A program made the translations under genes and the position numbers. A DNA stretch of 64,000 bases from Streptomyces roseirectus. GTDB taxonomy: Bacteria > Actinomycetota > Actinomycetes > Streptomycetales > Streptomycetaceae. Under the pieces are notes generated by a model. The model was not told the DNA's origin. It was given only the letters and a program-made list of their open reading frames with translations, and did no database searches. The stretch lies in contig NZ_CP060828.1 of the NCBI RefSeq assembly GCF_014489635.1, forward strand, positions 6,160,001-6,224,000, given 5' to 3'. Positions 1-7,757 of this stretch are shown here, piece by piece (the first letter of the stretch is position 1; every line of letters begins with the position of its first letter).

Positions 1-1914
1 CACCTTCACCGGAACCTTGATGGTCTCCTCGACCGACTTCCCCTCGATCGCCCGCAGCGCGTTGTCCACGGCGATCCTCCCGAGCTGCGACGGCTGCTGC
101 GCGACGGACGCGTACAGCGTCCCCTGCTCAACCGCCTTGAGCCCGTCGGGAGTTCCGTCGAACCCGACGACCTGGACGGACTTGCCGGCCTTCGACCCGA
201 GCGCCTTGATCGCGCCGAGCGCCATCTCGTCGTTCGCGGCGATGACCCCCTGCACGTCCGGGTGCGCCTGGAGCAGGTTCGACATGACGTCGAGCCCCTT
301 GGTCCGGTCGAAGTCGGCGGGCTGCTGCGCGACGACCTGGATCCCGGGGTACGCCTTGAGCCCCTTGGCGAAGCCCTCGGCCCGCTCGCGCGCCGCCGAC
401 GTACCCGCCTGCCCCTGAAGGATGACGATCTTCCCGCTGCCGCCCAGCTTCTCGGCGATGCTCTTGGCCGCCTGCTCACCACCGGCGACGTTGTCGGAGG
501 CGACCAGCGCTTCCACGTCCGCCTTGTTGACGCCGCGGTCGACGGCGATGACCGGGATCTTCGCCTTGTCCGCGGCCTTCACGGAGTTGCCGGCCGCGTC
601 CGAGTCCACGGGGTTGACGATGATCGCGCCCAGGTTCGAACTGGTGAAGTTCTGCAGCTGGTTGGCCTGCTGGTTGGCGTCGTTCTGCGCGTCGGTGACG
701 GTCAGGTCGACGCCCAGCTTCTTGGCCTCGGCCTGCGCGCCCGACCGGATCTGCACGAAGAACGGGTTGTTGAGCGTGGAGAGCGAAAGGCCGATCTTCT
801 TCTCGGAGGACCCGGAACTCCCGTTGTGCAGGAACGACGTCGCACCGACGACCGCCACCGTCGCCACCGCCGCGATCCCGTACGTGGCGACCTGCTTCCC
901 CTTGCTCCCGCCGGGCGCCCCGAACGCCGTCGGCGTCGCCCCGGCCTTGCGCCGCACCGTGTCGAGCAGCACCGCCAGCGCGATGACGACACCGATGACG
1001 ACCTGCTGCCAGAACGCGGAGACGTTCAGCAGGTTCAGCCCGTTGCGCAGCACCGCGAGGATCAGCGCGCCGATCAGCGTCCCCGACGCCTTACCCGTAC
1101 CCCCCGCGAGGGAGGCGCCACCGATGACGACGGCGGCGATGGCGTCCAGCTCGTACCCGCTCGCGGCCTGCGGCTGCGCGGAGGAGAGCCGGGAGGCGAG
1201 GACGACACCGGCGACGGCGGCGAAGACACCGGACAGCGCGTAGATCGCGAGCTTCTGCCGGTGCACCCGCAGGCCCGACAGCCGTGCCGCTTCCTCGTTA
1301 CCACCGATGGCGTACATCGAACGGCCGATGTACGTACGGCCGAGGACGAACGCGGCGATCAGCCCCATGGCGACCATCACGAGCACCGGCACCGGCAGCC
1401 ACCCGCCGAGCGTGTCACCGAGGTGCGAGACCGAGTCGGGGAACGCGATCGGCGACCCGTCAGAGATCACCAGCGCGAGCCCGCGCCCCACCGACAGCAT
1501 CGCGAGCGTCGCGATGAACGGCGGCAGCTTCCCGTACGAGATCAGGAAGCCGTTTATCAGACCGGCGGCGACACCCGTCGCGAGCGCCAGCAGCACCGCG
1601 AGGAACACCGGCACCCCGTGCGACGTGGCGCTCCACGCCAGCACGGTCGCCGACAGCGCGGCCACCGAACCCACCGACAGGTCGATGCCCGCCGAGACGA
1701 TCACGAAGGTCACACCGAAGGCGAGGATGGCGGTCACGGCCGCCTGGACGCCGACGTTGAGCAGGTTGTCGGTGGTCAGGAAGTCACCCGACAGCGCCGA
1801 CATGGCGACGACGAGAACGATCAGCGCGGTCAGCGCGCCGTTGTCGAGCAGCAGACGGCGCACCGCCGCGGCGCCACCGGCGCCCGTACCGCTCTTGAGC
1901 GTTTCAGCGGCCAC
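1..1914 (-). CDS. CUT2 sugar ABC permease fused to substrate-binding protein (partial, C-terminus off window)
   Basis: This gene encodes a sugar importer in which the membrane permease and the extracytoplasmic binding protein are one polypeptide. The frame is open for 638 codons from a GTG at 1914 to the window edge. Residues 1 to about 330 are a RbsC-like permease of many hydrophobic helices, with the family segment SAGIDLSVGS near residue 65. An extra hydrophobic segment follows near residue 350, and from about residue 370 there is a RbsB-like periplasmic-binding domain (KIGLSLSTLNNPFF, then IIVNPVDSDAA and VVGFDGTPDG). The extra segment would place the binding domain outside the cell, tethered to the permease. 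The GTG start overlaps the end of the upstream ATPase gene by 11 bp, so the two are probably coupled. The substrate (ribose, xylose, inositol or similar) cannot be read from the sequence. The frame was read directly from the reverse complement. Confidence 0.9.
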   Translation of the reverse strand, partial: MAAETLKSGTGAGGAAAVRRLLLDNGALTALIVLVVAMSALSGDFLTTDNLLNVGVQAAVTAILAFGVTFVIVSAGIDLSVGSVAALSATVLAWSATSHGVPVFLAVLLALATGVAAGLINGFLISYGKLPPFIATLAMLSVGRGLALVISDGSPIAFPDSVSHLGDTLGGWLPVPVLVMVAMGLIAAFVLGRTYIGRSMYAIGGNEEAARLSGLRVHRQKLAIYALSGVFAAVAGVVLASRLSSAQPQAASGYELDAIAAVVIGGASLAGGTGKASGTLIGALILAVLRNGLNLLNVSAFWQQVVIGVVIALAVLLDTVRRKAGATPTAFGAPGGSKGKQVATYGIAAVATVAVVGATSFLHNGSSGSSEKKIGLSLSTLNNPFFVQIRSGAQAEAKKLGVDLTVTDAQNDANQQANQLQNFTSSNLGAIIVNPVDSDAAGNSVKAADKAKIPVIAVDRGVNKADVEALVASDNVAGGEQAAKSIAEKLGGSGKIVILQGQAGTSAARERAEGFAKGLKAYPGIQVVAQQPADFDRTKGLDVMSNLLQAHPDVQGVIAANDEMALGAIKALGSKAGKSVQVVGFDGTPDGLKAVEQGTLYASVAQQPSQLGRIAVDNALRAIEGKSVEETIKVPVKV

Positions 1915-3424
1915 GGGGGGCCTCCAGTTCGGTAGTGGGGTTGCTCACGGCCAGCGACATGACCGCGTCCTGCGTGGCCTCGTCGGCGGACAGCTCGCCC
2001 GCGATCCGGCCCTGAGCCATCACCAGCACCCGGTCGCTCATGCCGAGCACCTCGGGCAGATCGCTGGAGATCATCAGGACGGCGGCCCCGGCCGCCGTCA
2101 GCTCGTTGATCAGCTGGTAGATCTCGACCTTGGCGCCGACGTCGATGCCGCGCGTCGGCTCGTCGAGGATCAGCACCTTCGTGTCGGCCAGGAGCCACTT
2201 GCCGATGACGACCTTCTGCTGGTTGCCGCCGGACAGCGTGCGCACCTGCTGGCCGAGCCCGGCCATCCGCACCCCGAGCTGCCCGGCGATCCGCCCGGCC
2301 GCCTCGTGCTGGCCCCTGAGGTCGACGATGCCGCCCTTGGTGGCGGCCTTCAACGTCACCAGTCCCAGGTTCTCCTCGACCGACTGATCGAGCACGAGCC
2401 CCTGACCCTTGCGGTCCTCAGGTACGAGACCGATGCCCGCGGCCATGGCGGCGACGACGTCGTGCCGCTTCAGCGAGGCCCCGGAGACCCGGACCGTACC
2501 GTGGTCGTACGGGTCCGCCCCGAACACGGCCCGTACTACTTCAGTACGACCCGCGCCCACCAGACCCGCGATGCCCACGACCTCACCCGCGCGCACCTCG
2601 AAGCTGACGTCGTGGAAGACACCGTCCCGGGTCAGCCCCTCGACGGACAGCAGCGCCGCACCCGTCTCGGCCCGCTCGCGCGGGTACTGCTGCTCGATGG
2701 ACCGGCCGACCATCAGCCGCACCAGCTCGTCCTCCGGAGTGGAGGCGGGCACCTGGCCGACCGACCTGCCGTCCCGGATGACCGTGACCCGGTCCCCGAG
2801 GGCGGCGATCTCCTCCAGGTGGTGCGTGATGAAGACGATCCCGACGCCGTCCTCGCGCAGCTTCCGCACGATCACGAACAGCTTCTCGACCTCCTCGGAG
2901 GTCAGCACGGCCGTCGGCTCGTCCATGATCAGAACCCGCGCGTCCAGGCTCAGCGCCTTCGCGATCTCGACCATCTGGAGCCGGGCGATGCCCAGTTCAC
3001 GCACCCGCGCGCGAGGCGACACGTTCACGCCGACCCGCTCCAGCAGGACCTCGGCGTCCGCCTCCATCTTCTTCCGGTCGATCATCCCGTACCGGCGCGG
3101 CTGGCGCCCCAGGAAGATGTTCTCGGCGACCGTCAGATCGGGGACGAGGTTGAACTCCTGGTAGATGGTGGCGATCCCCAGCCGCTCGGAGTCCTGCGCG
3201 CCATGGATGCGCACCTCCTCACCACCGGCCAGGATGCGGCCCTCGTCGGGTGTGTAGGCGCCGGAGAGCATCTTGATCAGCGTGCTCTTGCCCGCGCCGT
3301 TCTCACCGAGCAGCACATGGACCTCGCCCCGCTTCAGGTCGAAGTCGACGCGGTCCAGCGCGACCACCCCGGGGAAGGTCTTCCGTATGCCCTCGATGCG
3401 CAGCAACTCGTCCGCGTTGCTCAC
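1904..3424 (-). CDS. Sugar ABC transporter ATP-binding protein, double-NBD RbsA type
   Basis: This 506-residue protein is the energy-coupling subunit of the adjacent CUT2 importer. It has two tandem nucleotide-binding domains. The first has Walker A GENGAGKST (about 40-48) and Walker B LIMDEPTAVL. The second has the degenerate GLVGAGRTE P-loop typical of RbsA/MglA/XylG proteins, then LSGGNQQKVVIGKWL and LILDEPTRGID. I chose GTG at 3424 because it forms a GTGA overlap with the stop codon of the lacI-type gene and begins just before the first domain; the frame is open further upstream but only antisense to coding sequence. Operon order is regulator, ATPase, permease-binding protein. Family assignment is secure; the substrate is unknown. 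Confidence 0.93.
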   Translation of the reverse strand: MSNADELLRIEGIRKTFPGVVALDRVDFDLKRGEVHVLLGENGAGKSTLIKMLSGAYTPDEGRILAGGEEVRIHGAQDSERLGIATIYQEFNLVPDLTVAENIFLGRQPRRYGMIDRKKMEADAEVLLERVGVNVSPRARVRELGIARLQMVEIAKALSLDARVLIMDEPTAVLTSEEVEKLFVIVRKLREDGVGIVFITHHLEEIAALGDRVTVIRDGRSVGQVPASTPEDELVRLMVGRSIEQQYPRERAETGAALLSVEGLTRDGVFHDVSFEVRAGEVVGIAGLVGAGRTEVVRAVFGADPYDHGTVRVSGASLKRHDVVAAMAAGIGLVPEDRKGQGLVLDQSVEENLGLVTLKAATKGGIVDLRGQHEAAGRIAGQLGVRMAGLGQQVRTLSGGNQQKVVIGKWLLADTKVLILDEPTRGIDVGAKVEIYQLINELTAAGAAVLMISSDLPEVLGMSDRVLVMAQGRIAGELSADEATQDAVMSLAVSNPTTELEAPRGR

Positions 3425-4437
3425 GACTGGCTCCTGTTCGTTACGGGGTCCTCGCCGCAGGAGCGGCGAACGACGAGACGGGCGGGCAGCGTCACGGAGT
3501 GCGGCGCCCGCCCCTCGATGCGGTCCACGAGAGCGCGCACGGCGGCCCGCCCCAGCTCGCCCGTGGGCTGGGCGATCGCGGTGATCGGCGGGTCCGTGTG
3601 CACGAACCACCGGATGTCGTCGAACGCGGCGAGCGCGATGTCGTCCGGCACCCGCAGCCCACGCGCGCGGACGGCGTCCAGGGCGCCCAGTGCCATCAGG
3701 TTGTCCGCCGCGAACACGACCTGCGGGGGCTCGGCGAGATCGAGGAACCCCTCGGTCACCCGCCGCCCGCTGTCGGCCTGGAAGTCGCCCTGACCGATGT
3801 ACCGGTCCGGCAGCTCCAGGCCGCACTCCTCAAGGGCCTCCCGGAACGCCTCGACCCGCTCCTGGCCGGTGGTGGTCGCCGCCGGGCCCGCGATGATCGC
3901 GAGCCGCCGGTGGCCCAGCCGGTGCAGGTGCGCGACGAGATCCCGGACGGCCGTCCGCCCGTCCGCCCGCACGACGGGGACGTCGACGCCGGGGATCCAG
4001 CGGTCCACGAACACCATCGGCGTCCCGCCCCGCGCGGCCTCCAGCATCAGCGGCGAACCGCCGTCCGTGGGCGACACCAGCAGGCCGTCGATCCGCCGGT
4101 CCAGCAGCGTCCGCACATGGTGATCCTGCAGGTCAGGCCGCTCATCGGCGTTCCCGATGATCACGCTGTACCCCAGCGCCCGCGCCTCTTCCTCCACGGA
4201 CCGCGCCAGCTCCGTGAAGTACGGGTTCAGCACGTCGCTGATGACGAGGCCCAGGGTGCGCGTCTCGTCCGTCCGCAACGACCGCGCGACGGCGTTCGGC
4301 CGGTACCCCAGCGCCGCGACGGCGGCCAGCACCCGCGCCCGCGCGTCCGCGCTCACCGACGGGTGCTCGTTCAGGACACGCGACACCGTGGCGACGGACA
4401 CCCCCGCCTCAGCCGCGACATCCTTGATGCTCGCCAT
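3421..4437 (-). CDS. LacI-family transcriptional regulator
   Basis: A 338-residue LacI/GalR repressor, probably controlling its own operon with the downstream sugar importer. The N-terminus is a canonical LacI helix-turn-helix (IKDVAAEAGVSVATVSRVL, residues 4-22) with a hinge near residues 50-60, followed by a periplasmic-binding-like effector domain (LGLVISDVLNPYF through VVFAADNLMALGALDAV and LAAFDDIRWF). Length is normal for the family. The stop overlaps the GTG of the ATPase gene. Two identical copies of a palindromic LacI-type box lie upstream of the ATG, which supports autoregulation. The inducer is probably the transported sugar or its phosphate, which is inference from family behaviour. 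Confidence 0.95.
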   Translation of the reverse strand: MASIKDVAAEAGVSVATVSRVLNEHPSVSADARARVLAAVAALGYRPNAVARSLRTDETRTLGLVISDVLNPYFTELARSVEEEARALGYSVIIGNADERPDLQDHHVRTLLDRRIDGLLVSPTDGGSPLMLEAARGGTPMVFVDRWIPGVDVPVVRADGRTAVRDLVAHLHRLGHRRLAIIAGPAATTTGQERVEAFREALEECGLELPDRYIGQGDFQADSGRRVTEGFLDLAEPPQVVFAADNLMALGALDAVRARGLRVPDDIALAAFDDIRWFVHTDPPITAIAQPTGELGRAAVRALVDRIEGRAPHSVTLPARLVVRRSCGEDPVTNRSQS

Positions 4438-4455
4438 AGCCGTCCCACCTCCTCG

Positions 4456-4502
4456 TGGAATCGATTACATCGACGTGTCAACACGATTGGAATCGATTAC
4501 AT
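4456..4502. promoter_or_regulatory. Tandem LacI-type operators upstream of the sugar importer operon
   Basis: The 15-mer TGGAATCGATTACAT occurs exactly twice, at 4456-4470 and 4488-4502. It contains the palindromic core AATCGATT. The copies are 32 bp apart, about three helical turns, so two dimers would sit on the same face of the DNA. The first copy begins 19 bp upstream of the lacI-type start codon. The geometry suits cooperative repression, with one box near the start site. Binding by this regulator is inferred from position. Confidence 0.8.
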
Positions 4503-4556
4503 GCCCGCAGGCAAGCCTTCAGCCACTGGCCGAAACCTGATCGTGATGAACCCCGC

Positions 4557-5027
4557 TCAGATGAGCGCAATCTCGTACCGCACCCCGCCCCGCCCGTCGT
4601 CCCCCCTCCCCACGAACCCGTTCCGCTCCAACACGGCCCGCGACGCCAGATTCCCGACGGCCGTCCCGGCGAAAAGCCCCCGCAGCCCATACGCCCCCCT
4701 CGCCAGCCGGCACACCTCACCCACCCCCCACGTGGCCACCCCCCTCCCACCCCACCGCTCCCCGACCCGGTACCCCACCTCCGCGACCCCCTCCACCACA
4801 TCCACGAGATTGACCCGCCCCACCACCTCCCCCTCGCTCACGACGACATGAAAGTGACACACCCCCGCTTCCTGCTCGGCCAGCAACCCCGCAAGCCGCT
4901 CCTCGAACTCCCGGAAGTAGTCGTCACCCCGGTCGGGGATGGTGCGGGCGAAGTAGGCACGGTTCTCGATCTCGAAGGTGAGCAGGGCAGCGGCATGATC
5001 GGCCCGAAGTCGCTCCAAACGCATCAT
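4557..5027 (-). CDS. GNAT-family N-acetyltransferase (RimJ/RimL-like)
   Basis: A 156-residue acetyltransferase that would transfer an acetyl group from acetyl-CoA to an amine. It shows the RimJ/RimL layout: AVGYRVGERW-type beta strand, then the acetyl-CoA loop GGRGVATWGV near residues 92-101, and the C-terminal NLASRAVLERNGF segment near residues 125-137. The start is ATG at 5027, with a second in-frame ATG immediately after. The gene lies upstream of lacI in the same direction, separated by about 120 bp that hold the lacI operators, so it is probably a separate unit. The substrate is unknown. Confidence 0.85.
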   Translation of the reverse strand: MMRLERLRADHAAALLTFEIENRAYFARTIPDRGDDYFREFEERLAGLLAEQEAGVCHFHVVVSEGEVVGRVNLVDVVEGVAEVGYRVGERWGGRGVATWGVGEVCRLARGAYGLRGLFAGTAVGNLASRAVLERNGFVGRGDDGRGGVRYEIALI

Positions 5028-5044
5028 GGGGCGACGCTACTCAG

Positions 5045-5323
5045 TCATGCGGCCAGGCCCGGGGTGGTGGGGAAGGAATCGGCGGCGAAGGGGGCGCCGT
5101 CGTAGGTGTACGGGTAGTCGATGCCCAGGGACGCGTAGGCCGCGGCTCGGCGGCGTTCCTCCTGGAGTTCCCGGACCGCGTCCGCCTTGCCGGGACTGGT
5201 CCACGGACGGGACCAAGGGCTGACGTACGGCTCCGGCTGGGCGGGAGGCGTTACGGGGCTCGGGGATCGGCGCTTGCCCGTGGCGGGCAGAACGAGATCG
5301 AGCAGGGTATGCAGGCACGCCAA
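5045..5323 (-). CDS. Small hypothetical protein (start uncertain)
   Basis: The C-terminal part of this frame looks like a small protein seen beside XRE loci in Streptomyces: a hydrophobic LHTLLDLVLPATG segment, a Pro-rich linker, a helix rich in Arg/Glu/Ala (DAVRELQEERRRAAAYASLG) and a tail IDYPYTYDGAPF. I recognise the style but not a named domain. No ATG lies near the plausible N-terminus. TTG at 5323 is my best guess and has no convincing ribosome-binding site, so the start may be wrong by tens of codons. It follows the small zinc-ribbon gene in the same direction. Confidence 0.45.
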   Translation of the reverse strand: MACLHTLLDLVLPATGKRRSPSPVTPPAQPEPYVSPWSRPWTSPGKADAVRELQEERRRAAAYASLGIDYPYTYDGAPFAADSFPTTPGLAA

Positions 5324-5411
5324 GATGGCGCGCGCGGTAGACGGAAATGTCCCGCCCGTCCGCCCCGGGGGACGACGAACAGGCGGGATGTTCAAGGGTG
5401 TTCGGGGTGAC

Positions 5412-5549
5412 TTACTTGCCGCATTGTCCGCACGGGTAGCTGGCGACGCGGCCGATGATGTTGTTGTTCTCGTCGACCTCATACACGTCCGCGCGGGACC
5501 CATTGCAACCGGGGGTCGGGCATGGGACGTTCTGCGTGATCTGCGCCAT
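5412..5549 (-). CDS. 45-residue zinc-ribbon protein
   Basis: A very small protein with two cysteine pairs, CPTPGC near the N-terminus and CGQC at the C-terminus, separated by a short beta-rich stretch (ADVYEVDENNNIIGRV). This is the layout of a rubredoxin-like zinc ribbon, so it probably binds one zinc ion. ATG at 5549 is preceded by GGTGAGG. Its start lies inside the 3' end of the upstream 115-residue zinc-ribbon gene in another frame (71-bp overlap). The same cysteine-ribbon pattern is present in the second half of that neighbour, so the two look like duplicated modules. Function is unknown. Confidence 0.6.
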   Translation of the reverse strand: MAQITQNVPCPTPGCNGSRADVYEVDENNNIIGRVASYPCGQCGK

Positions 5550-5826
5550 TGACCTCACCTTTGGGTCGAGTTGACTGACACTGGGGGCAGGGCAGCCGAG
5601 TGACACGCGCCAGCCGCCCCTTGCTGTCGTAGACGTACTGGTCCGCGACCTGCCCCCCACAATTGGGTGTCGAGCACCAAGTGGCGGCGACCAGCCGACC
5701 CCGTGGGGTACCCACGTTCGTCCCTCCCCGCTCGCAGAACAGGCAGGGGAACGGGTGCAGGCCCTGGTCGTTCTCCACGTAGGCGATCGCCTGGGCCTGA
5801 AAGCACCAAGGGCAGATGAAAGCCAT
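5479..5826 (-). CDS. Double zinc-ribbon hypothetical protein, 115 residues
   Basis: The protein has four cysteine pairs: CPWC and CLFC in the first half, CSTPNC and CPQC in the second. It could hold two zinc ribbons. The second ribbon has the same pattern as the 45-residue downstream protein (C-x4-C, then ADxY, then RV, then PCxQC). The last 35 residues or so are not ribbon-like and overlap the start of that gene. ATG at 5826 fits the N-terminal MAFICPWC. No catalytic motif is visible. A nucleic-acid-binding or protein-scaffold role is possible but unsupported. Confidence 0.6.
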   Translation of the reverse strand: MAFICPWCFQAQAIAYVENDQGLHPFPCLFCERGGTNVGTPRGRLVAATWCSTPNCGGQVADQYVYDSKGRLARVTRLPCPQCQSTRPKGEVNGADHAERPMPDPRLQWVPRGRV

Positions 5827-5918
5827 GCGGGCGGTCCTCTCTCAGACATGTACGGCCACGTCCTTCAACGAGGGAATTCGTCGCGCGCCACCTCGAACAT
5901 CCGTCTCGACGGGAATCT

Positions 5919-6104
5919 TCAGAGGGTGAGGAACTTCGTCGCCGTCGCGATGGTCATGGAGACGAGGCTCGCGACGCTCAGGACGGCGAGGAGAGTGTCG
6001 CCGAACTGGCGGTCGGGGGAAGGGGGTTGGGGGATGCGGGGTGGGGGTGTCACGTAGGTCGGGGGGACTTCCGTGATCTGGTGGGGGCTGGGGCGGTAGG
6101 TCAC
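5919..6104 (-). CDS. Small membrane protein, translationally coupled
   Basis: A 61-residue protein with a Pro-rich N-terminal half and one C-terminal hydrophobic helix (about residues 35-58, LLAVLSVASLVSMTIATA). It is probably a single-pass membrane protein. I chose GTG at 6104 because it forms a GTGA overlap with the stop codon of the upstream 140-residue gene, a strong sign of coupling. No domain is recognised. The pair lies divergent from an XRE/DUF5753 regulator, a common Streptomyces arrangement. Confidence 0.6.
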   Translation of the reverse strand: MTYRPSPHQITEVPPTYVTPPPRIPQPPSPDRQFGDTLLAVLSVASLVSMTIATATKFLTL

Positions 6105-6523
6105 TCGGCGGGGTCCTCGGTGGTGCGCTGGGGGTGGGCCTGGGCGTGGTGCCTGCGCAGCAGGACGTTCGCGTCGGTGGCGGCGCTGTAGTCGTGCTCC
6201 TTCGCGGCGGCCCTGCGGAGGGTGGCGAGTTCGTCGCAGGTGGCGCAGTTGGGGTAGGGGCGCGGGGGGACGTTGAGATCGATGGCAGGTTCCAACGGGG
6301 GCAACTGGCAGTTGTTCCCGGGGGTGTTGAGGCTCTGCCGGTTGGCCGCGCGGACGCCGGCGCGGACGCGCTCGCTGTCCGTCGGGGGCCGGAGGGTCTT
6401 GGGGTCGGCGGACCACTCCGTCCCGCCGCCGACGGGGCGCAGCATGGCGTACTTGCCGAGGTGGTCCTGGTACTCACCGACCTTGACGGTGGCGGGGTCG
6501 TAGAGGAGGGTTCCCGGTTCCAT
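6101..6523 (-). CDS. Hypothetical protein of the XRE/DUF397 neighbourhood, 140 residues
   Basis: A soluble protein of a type commonly seen in Streptomyces next to XRE-DUF397 loci. It opens with METGTLL-like residues (MEPGTLLYDPAT), continues with a conserved-looking GEYQDHLGKYAMLRPVGGG block (residues 16-34) and a CATC cysteine pair near residue 93, and ends in a charged helix. The ATG at 6523 faces the regulator gene across about 165 bp, so both probably share a divergent promoter region. Its stop overlaps the start of the small membrane gene. I cannot assign a biochemical role. Confidence 0.65.
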   Translation of the reverse strand: MEPGTLLYDPATVKVGEYQDHLGKYAMLRPVGGGTEWSADPKTLRPPTDSERVRAGVRAANRQSLNTPGNNCQLPPLEPAIDLNVPPRPYPNCATCDELATLRRAAAKEHDYSAATDANVLLRRHHAQAHPQRTTEDPAE

Positions 6524-6688
6524 CGGTTATCAGTCCTTTCACCCAAGTCATGTACGGAATGCGGCAGTTGTCATACTCTGCGTATCCCTGGGTAAGAAGA
6601 GGATGGCCCAGGCCGGGGGTCGCCGCAGCCGGAACAGGCGTTGGTTCCGGATCGGGCGACCAAATTCCATGAACGCCGGGAGGACGAG

Positions 6689-7486
6689 GTGCCACAGCGG
6701 CTTGCGGTCACAGGGCTCAGCCAGGAGCCGAGGAAGAGGTTCGCGCAGGAGCTGAGGAGACTGCGGGAGGAGAGGAAGGAGACTCTGCAGCAGCTTGCGG
6801 CTCAACTCGGTTGGGATGCCTCGACGTTCGGGAAACTGGAGAGCGGACGCAATCTGGGGAGTCCGGACATCGTGGAGGCGCTGGACCACCACTACGGGAC
6901 GACGCCCTGGATCCTGATCCTGTGGGAGTTGGCGCTCGGAGACGAGAGGCGGCGCGGGAAGCTTTACCGGCAGCCGATGGCGCACGAGCGTCAGTCGGTC
7001 AGCCTGTGTTACTTCTCGTCCAGTATTCTGCCCGGCCTGCTCCAAACCCCTGGCTACACACGCGAACTGTTCGCCGTGGGCGGGATTCCTAGCGATCGGC
7101 TGGAGGCTGAGGTCGCCTTCCGCATGGCTCGGCAAGAAATCCTGCTAGGAGACGACGCGCCATTGTTCCGGGCCGAGTGGCACAAGCAGTTGGAACACCT
7201 GCTGCACATGTCAGAGCACAGCAACATCGCCATCCAGGTACTCCCGTTTTCCACGAGACTCCACCCTCTGACGAACACTGAAGTCTTCATCATTCACGAC
7301 GGAGACGGGAAGGCCATCGTCTGGGTGGAGAGCGGATACTTCGGCGCACCGTTCAATGACACCAAGGAAGTCAAGCAATACCAGCTCCGATACGACCAAG
7401 TGCGCGATCTGGCCTACTCTCCGAGCGCATCGCGGGAGTTCATCAAGCAACTGCTGGAGGAAACCCCACAAAGCTTCTCAACCTGA
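6689..7486 (+). CDS. XRE-family regulator with DUF5753 domain
   Basis: A 265-residue DNA-binding protein of the large Streptomyces XRE/DUF5753 family. The helix-turn-helix is near residues 15-70 (RFAQELRRLREERKETLQQL, then DASTFGKLESG). DUF5753 follows from about residue 95, with LPGLLQTPGYTRELF, then IAIQVLPFST and the VWVESG segment. I prefer GTG at 6689 over the upstream TTG at 6641 because GGGAGGACGAG lies directly before it. These proteins usually pair with a downstream DUF397 gene; here that partner is only a degenerate remnant. It is divergent from the small-gene pair at 5919-6523, its likely target. Confidence 0.88.
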   Translation: MPQRLAVTGLSQEPRKRFAQELRRLREERKETLQQLAAQLGWDASTFGKLESGRNLGSPDIVEALDHHYGTTPWILILWELALGDERRRGKLYRQPMAHERQSVSLCYFSSSILPGLLQTPGYTRELFAVGGIPSDRLEAEVAFRMARQEILLGDDAPLFRAEWHKQLEHLLHMSEHSNIAIQVLPFSTRLHPLTNTEVFIIHDGDGKAIVWVESGYFGAPFNDTKEVKQYQLRYDQVRDLAYSPSASREFIKQLLEETPQSFST

Positions 7487-7644
7487 GCTCCGTCTCTTGG
7501 CGCAGGTGCAGCCACAGCAACCTGTCCACCGGCAGGTGCCTCGAATTCGCCCCCAACCTCCCCACCCTCGGCGCCCTCCTCTTCACCACCGCCTCCTGGA
7601 ACACCTTCGTCGACTCGGTCAAGGAACCCGCGCCCACGCGCTGA
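7486..7644 (+). pseudogene. Degenerate DUF397 gene remnant
   Basis: Translating from 7486 in the frame of the TGG at 7498 gives the signature of a DUF397 protein: SWRRCSHSN, then CLEFA, then LLFTTASWNTFVDSVK, with a TGA at 7642-7644. The usual central VRDSK-P-GP block is missing, and there is no ATG or GTG at the expected N-terminus; the frame runs back into the end of the XRE gene. A normal DUF397 gene is intact at 29609-29818 for comparison. This looks like the regulator's partner after internal deletion and loss of its start, though an unusual start cannot be excluded. Confidence 0.55.
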
Positions 7645-7757
7645 CGCCACATCGTCGCGGCCGTCTGCGCGGGAGCGTTCAGTCGAGGCGTACTGCCGGG
7701 AGCCGCGCCCCCACGCCCTCTCGTCAAGCGCGCCCGGCAGTGCTTGGATCACGGACC

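Noticed and set aside
262..1935. Long rightward frame of 557 codons opposite the importer gene
   Set aside because: It is antisense to the permease-binding-protein fusion, is rich in Arg/Asp/Gly/Val as expected from GC-rich shadow frames, and has no domain.
6641..6688. TTG start for the XRE regulator
   Set aside because: A GTG 48 bp downstream has a good ribosome-binding site and starts nearer the helix-turn-helix.
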